Shown here: piece after piece, positions 5,109 to 7,042 of the stretch | Position numbering within the stretch: position 1 is the stretch's first letter | Layout: each line of letters opens with the position of its first letter | Origin: Prochlorococcus sp. AG-686-P16 | GTDB taxonomy: Bacteria; Cyanobacteriota; Cyanobacteriia; PCC-6307; Cyanobiaceae | Direction of reading: 5' to 3' | Assembly: GCA_003208695.1 (NCBI GenBank) | Contig: QCVY01000046.1 | Span: forward strand, 1-7,042 | Length of the DNA stretch: 7,042 nt | Notes under the pieces: generated by a model | Databases searched by the model: none | What the model was told of the DNA's origin: nothing | What the model saw: the letters and a program-made list of their open reading frames with translations, nothing else | Made by a program: the position numbers and the translations under genes

Positions 5109-6485
5109 TTGACTCTTCCATCAATAGCAATAATCGGAAGACCTAATGTTGGGAAGTCTACTTTGGTTAATAGGTTATGCCAAAGTAATGATGCAATTGT
5201 ATTCGATAAACCTGGAGTTACCAGAGATAGAACTTATCAAAATGCTTCTTGGGGCGGGAGGGAATTTCAAGTTGTTGATACAGGGGGACTAGTTTTTGAA
5301 GATGATAGTGAATTCCTTCCTGAGATTCGTACTCAAGTATTTTTAGCATTAGAAGAGGCATCTCTTGCTTTATTTGTAGTTGATGGAAATCAAGGTGTAA
5401 CTGACGGAGATTTATCTATTGCAAAATGGCTGAGAAATACAGCTTGTAAGACAATTGTTGCAGTAAATAAATGTGAATCTACCTCCTTAGGTATTTCTTT
5501 GGCCTCTGAATTCTGGAAATTGGGTTTAGGTGAACCCTATCCCGTCTCTGCTATTCATGGATCTGGAACGGGAGATCTGTTAGACCTTGTTATTGAAGGA
5601 TTTCCTGAAGATTTAAATGTTGAAGATAAAGAAGAAAACATAATGATGTCAATTATTGGGAGACCAAATGTTGGGAAATCTAGTTTGTTAAATGCAATTT
5701 GTGGAGAAAAAAGAGCAATAGTTAGTGATATAAGTGGGACCACCACTGATTCAATAGATACTCTTATTAAGAAAGATTCCCGTCTATGGAAAATAGTGGA
5801 TACAGCAGGAATAAGAAGAAAAAAAAATGTAAAATATGGAACTGAATTTTTTGGTATAAATAGAGCTTTTAAATCTATTGATAGAAGTGATGTTTGCATT
5901 TTAGTGATAGATGCTATAGATGGTGTGACTGATCAAGATCAAAAATTGGCAGGGCGAATTGAAGAGCAAGGTAGAGCATGTGTAATAGTAGTGAATAAAT
6001 GGGATCTTGTTGAGAAAAATAATTCCACAATCTATCAAGTAGAAAAAGAACTTAGATCAAAATTATATTTTTTACATTGGTCAAAAATGATTTTCATTTC
6101 GGCTTTGACAGGTCAAAGAGTTGAAAATATTTTTGAGCATGCTCTTTATGCTGCAACCCAACATAGAAGGAGAGTTACAACTTCAGTCGTTAATGAAGTT
6201 CTCAAAGAGGCACTTGGATGGAAAAGTCCACCAACAAAGAGAAGCGGAAAACAAGGAAGACTTTACTATGGGACTCAAGTTAAAAACCAACCTCCCACTT
6301 TTACACTTTTTGTAAATGACCCCAAATTATTTGGAATTACATATAGAAGATATATTGAAAAACAAATAAGATTAAATCTTGGGTTTGAGGGATCTCCAAT
6401 AATTTTACTCTGGAGAGGGAAGCAGCAAAGAGACCTAGAAAAGGAGACATCTAAAAAAAATATTAATATTATTCAAAAAGATTAA
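5109..6485 (+). CDS. der: Ribosome assembly GTPase Der (EngA)
   Basis: Der is an essential GTPase with two tandem GTP-binding domains that helps mature the 50S ribosomal subunit. The 458-residue protein has the expected layout. The first domain has GRPNVGKST at residues 10-18, DTGG at 57-60 and NKCE at 120-123. The second has GRPNVGKSS at 184-192, DTAG at 231-234, NKWD at 296-299 and SALTG at 331-335. A KH-like RNA-binding domain runs from about 355 to 440. NKCE replaces the usual NKxD in the first domain; glutamate there is tolerated in the family. The start is TTG, with AGGGG 5 bases upstream. The first gene-free spacing in this half (72 bases) precedes it, so it may have its own promoter. 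It overlaps the next ATG by one base (TAATG). Confidence 0.98.
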   Translation: MTLPSIAIIGRPNVGKSTLVNRLCQSNDAIVFDKPGVTRDRTYQNASWGGREFQVVDTGGLVFEDDSEFLPEIRTQVFLALEEASLALFVVDGNQGVTDGDLSIAKWLRNTACKTIVAVNKCESTSLGISLASEFWKLGLGEPYPVSAIHGSGTGDLLDLVIEGFPEDLNVEDKEENIMMSIIGRPNVGKSSLLNAICGEKRAIVSDISGTTTDSIDTLIKKDSRLWKIVDTAGIRRKKNVKYGTEFFGINRAFKSIDRSDVCILVIDAIDGVTDQDQKLAGRIEEQGRACVIVVNKWDLVEKNNSTIYQVEKELRSKLYFLHWSKMIFISALTGQRVENIFEHALYAATQHRRRVTTSVVNEVLKEALGWKSPPTKRSGKQGRLYYGTQVKNQPPTFTLFVNDPKLFGITYRRYIEKQIRLNLGFEGSPIILLWRGKQQRDLEKETSKKNINIIQKD

Positions 6486-7042
6486 TGAATATTCTTACTA
6501 AATTTCCTATCGGACAATATGTTGATGGTAATAGTAGTTGGTTAAGAATAATCGACAGTAGATTAAAGATAATTGCAGTATCGATTTTTCTAATTACTCC
6601 AATTTGGGCAGGCCCATTGTGGAGACTAAGTTTAGTTATTTGTTTGATATTTATTACTTTTATAAGTTTGATACCCCCTAGAGTTTGGTGGCGATCACTC
6701 CTCTTCCTTTTAGGTTTATCATTATTTATTGGATTTTTGTCTTTAATAGCATCTTCTGATATTCAATCTCTTGATAGCTCTTTAAGAGATCCTAATGAAT
6801 TGAATTTGATTTTAGAAAGTCAGGAAAATTGGAATATTTTAGAAATTCCATCCAAGAAAATAGGATTTATAACTTTTGGGCCCCATAACCTATCGAGGAA
6901 AGCTTTTGAGTTAGGAATAAAAACTTCAACTTTAATATTTACTGTTATTCATAGTGTGAATTTGATGCTACTAACAACATTACAAGAAGATATTGTCTGG
7001 GCCTTAAGTTGGTTTATGAAACCTTTAGGAAAAGTTGGGTTA
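6485..7042 (+). CDS. CbiQ/EcfT-type transporter membrane subunit (partial)
   Basis: I translated this frame by hand. It starts at an ATG sharing one base with the der stop and stays open for 186 codons to the window edge, so the C-terminus is missing. The protein matches the EcfT/CbiQ membrane component of energy-coupling factor transporters, which import metals or vitamins with the help of ATPase subunits. It has an N-terminal WLRIIDSRLKI block typical of the family. Hydrophobic helices lie near residues 28-45, 46-64 and 70-90, and a further segment near 146-166 leads into TTLQEDIVWALSWFMKPLG, the family's conserved stretch. Substrate could be cobalt, biotin or another vitamin; the nearby cobI makes cobalt attractive but does not prove it. 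Coupling to der suggests co-expression only. Confidence 0.88.
   Translation, partial: MNILTKFPIGQYVDGNSSWLRIIDSRLKIIAVSIFLITPIWAGPLWRLSLVICLIFITFISLIPPRVWWRSLLFLLGLSLFIGFLSLIASSDIQSLDSSLRDPNELNLILESQENWNILEIPSKKIGFITFGPHNLSRKAFELGIKTSTLIFTVIHSVNLMLLTTLQEDIVWALSWFMKPLGKVGL

Noticed and set aside
5555..5899. Minus-strand open frame of 114 codons
   Set aside because: It lies inside der on the other strand, where der has clear conserved motifs, and the translation resembles no family.
6121..6315. Plus-strand open frame of 64 codons
   Set aside because: It lies inside the C-terminal domain of der in another frame, with no separate support.

Overview
This AT-rich window looks like a high-light-adapted Prochlorococcus chromosome or a close relative. 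That placement rests on the low GC, the protein flavour, the compact cyanobacterial order aroQ / miaE-like / cobI / DUF1823-like / der / cbiQ-like, and tRNA genes without an encoded CCA. It is inferred by reading, not by a database search.

The window has two halves joined at a tRNA pair. Positions 1 to about 2462 appear to be the end of an integrated mobile element, with every gene leftward (minus strand). From the tRNA side inward they are a tyrosine recombinase (958-2322), a small zinc-ribbon protein whose start overlaps the recombinase stop (677-961), a 189-base gap holding a palindromic repeat and a possible 29-residue frame, an unknown 97-residue protein (194-487), and a helix-turn-helix, excisionase-like protein running off the window (1-245). 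The recombinase lies 140 bases beyond the 3' end of tRNA-Thr(GGT), the classic position for tRNA-targeting integrative elements. Prochlorococcus genomic islands, including the described tycheposons, use this arrangement, so the element most likely belongs to that group or is a related satellite. The far attachment site is outside the window.

Positions 2463-2627 hold tRNA-Thr(GGT) and tRNA-Tyr(GTA), both leftward and probably from one promoter. Transcription from it points into the element, in the same direction as the integrase.

Positions 2729-7042 are host housekeeping genes on the plus strand, tightly packed: aroQ (shikimate pathway), a MiaE-like tRNA hydroxylase, cobI (cobalamin ring methylation) and a DUF1823-like protein, separated by 0, 20 and -1 bases. 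After a 72-base gap come der (ribosome assembly GTPase, TTG start) and a CbiQ/EcfT-type transporter subunit cut by the window end.

The least explained signals are on the element side. The word ATTAGTGC occurs four times around the integrase start. A 14-base double palindrome occurs once upstream of each of the two leftward gene groups. The small zinc-ribbon and helix-turn-helix proteins are candidates for controlling excision.
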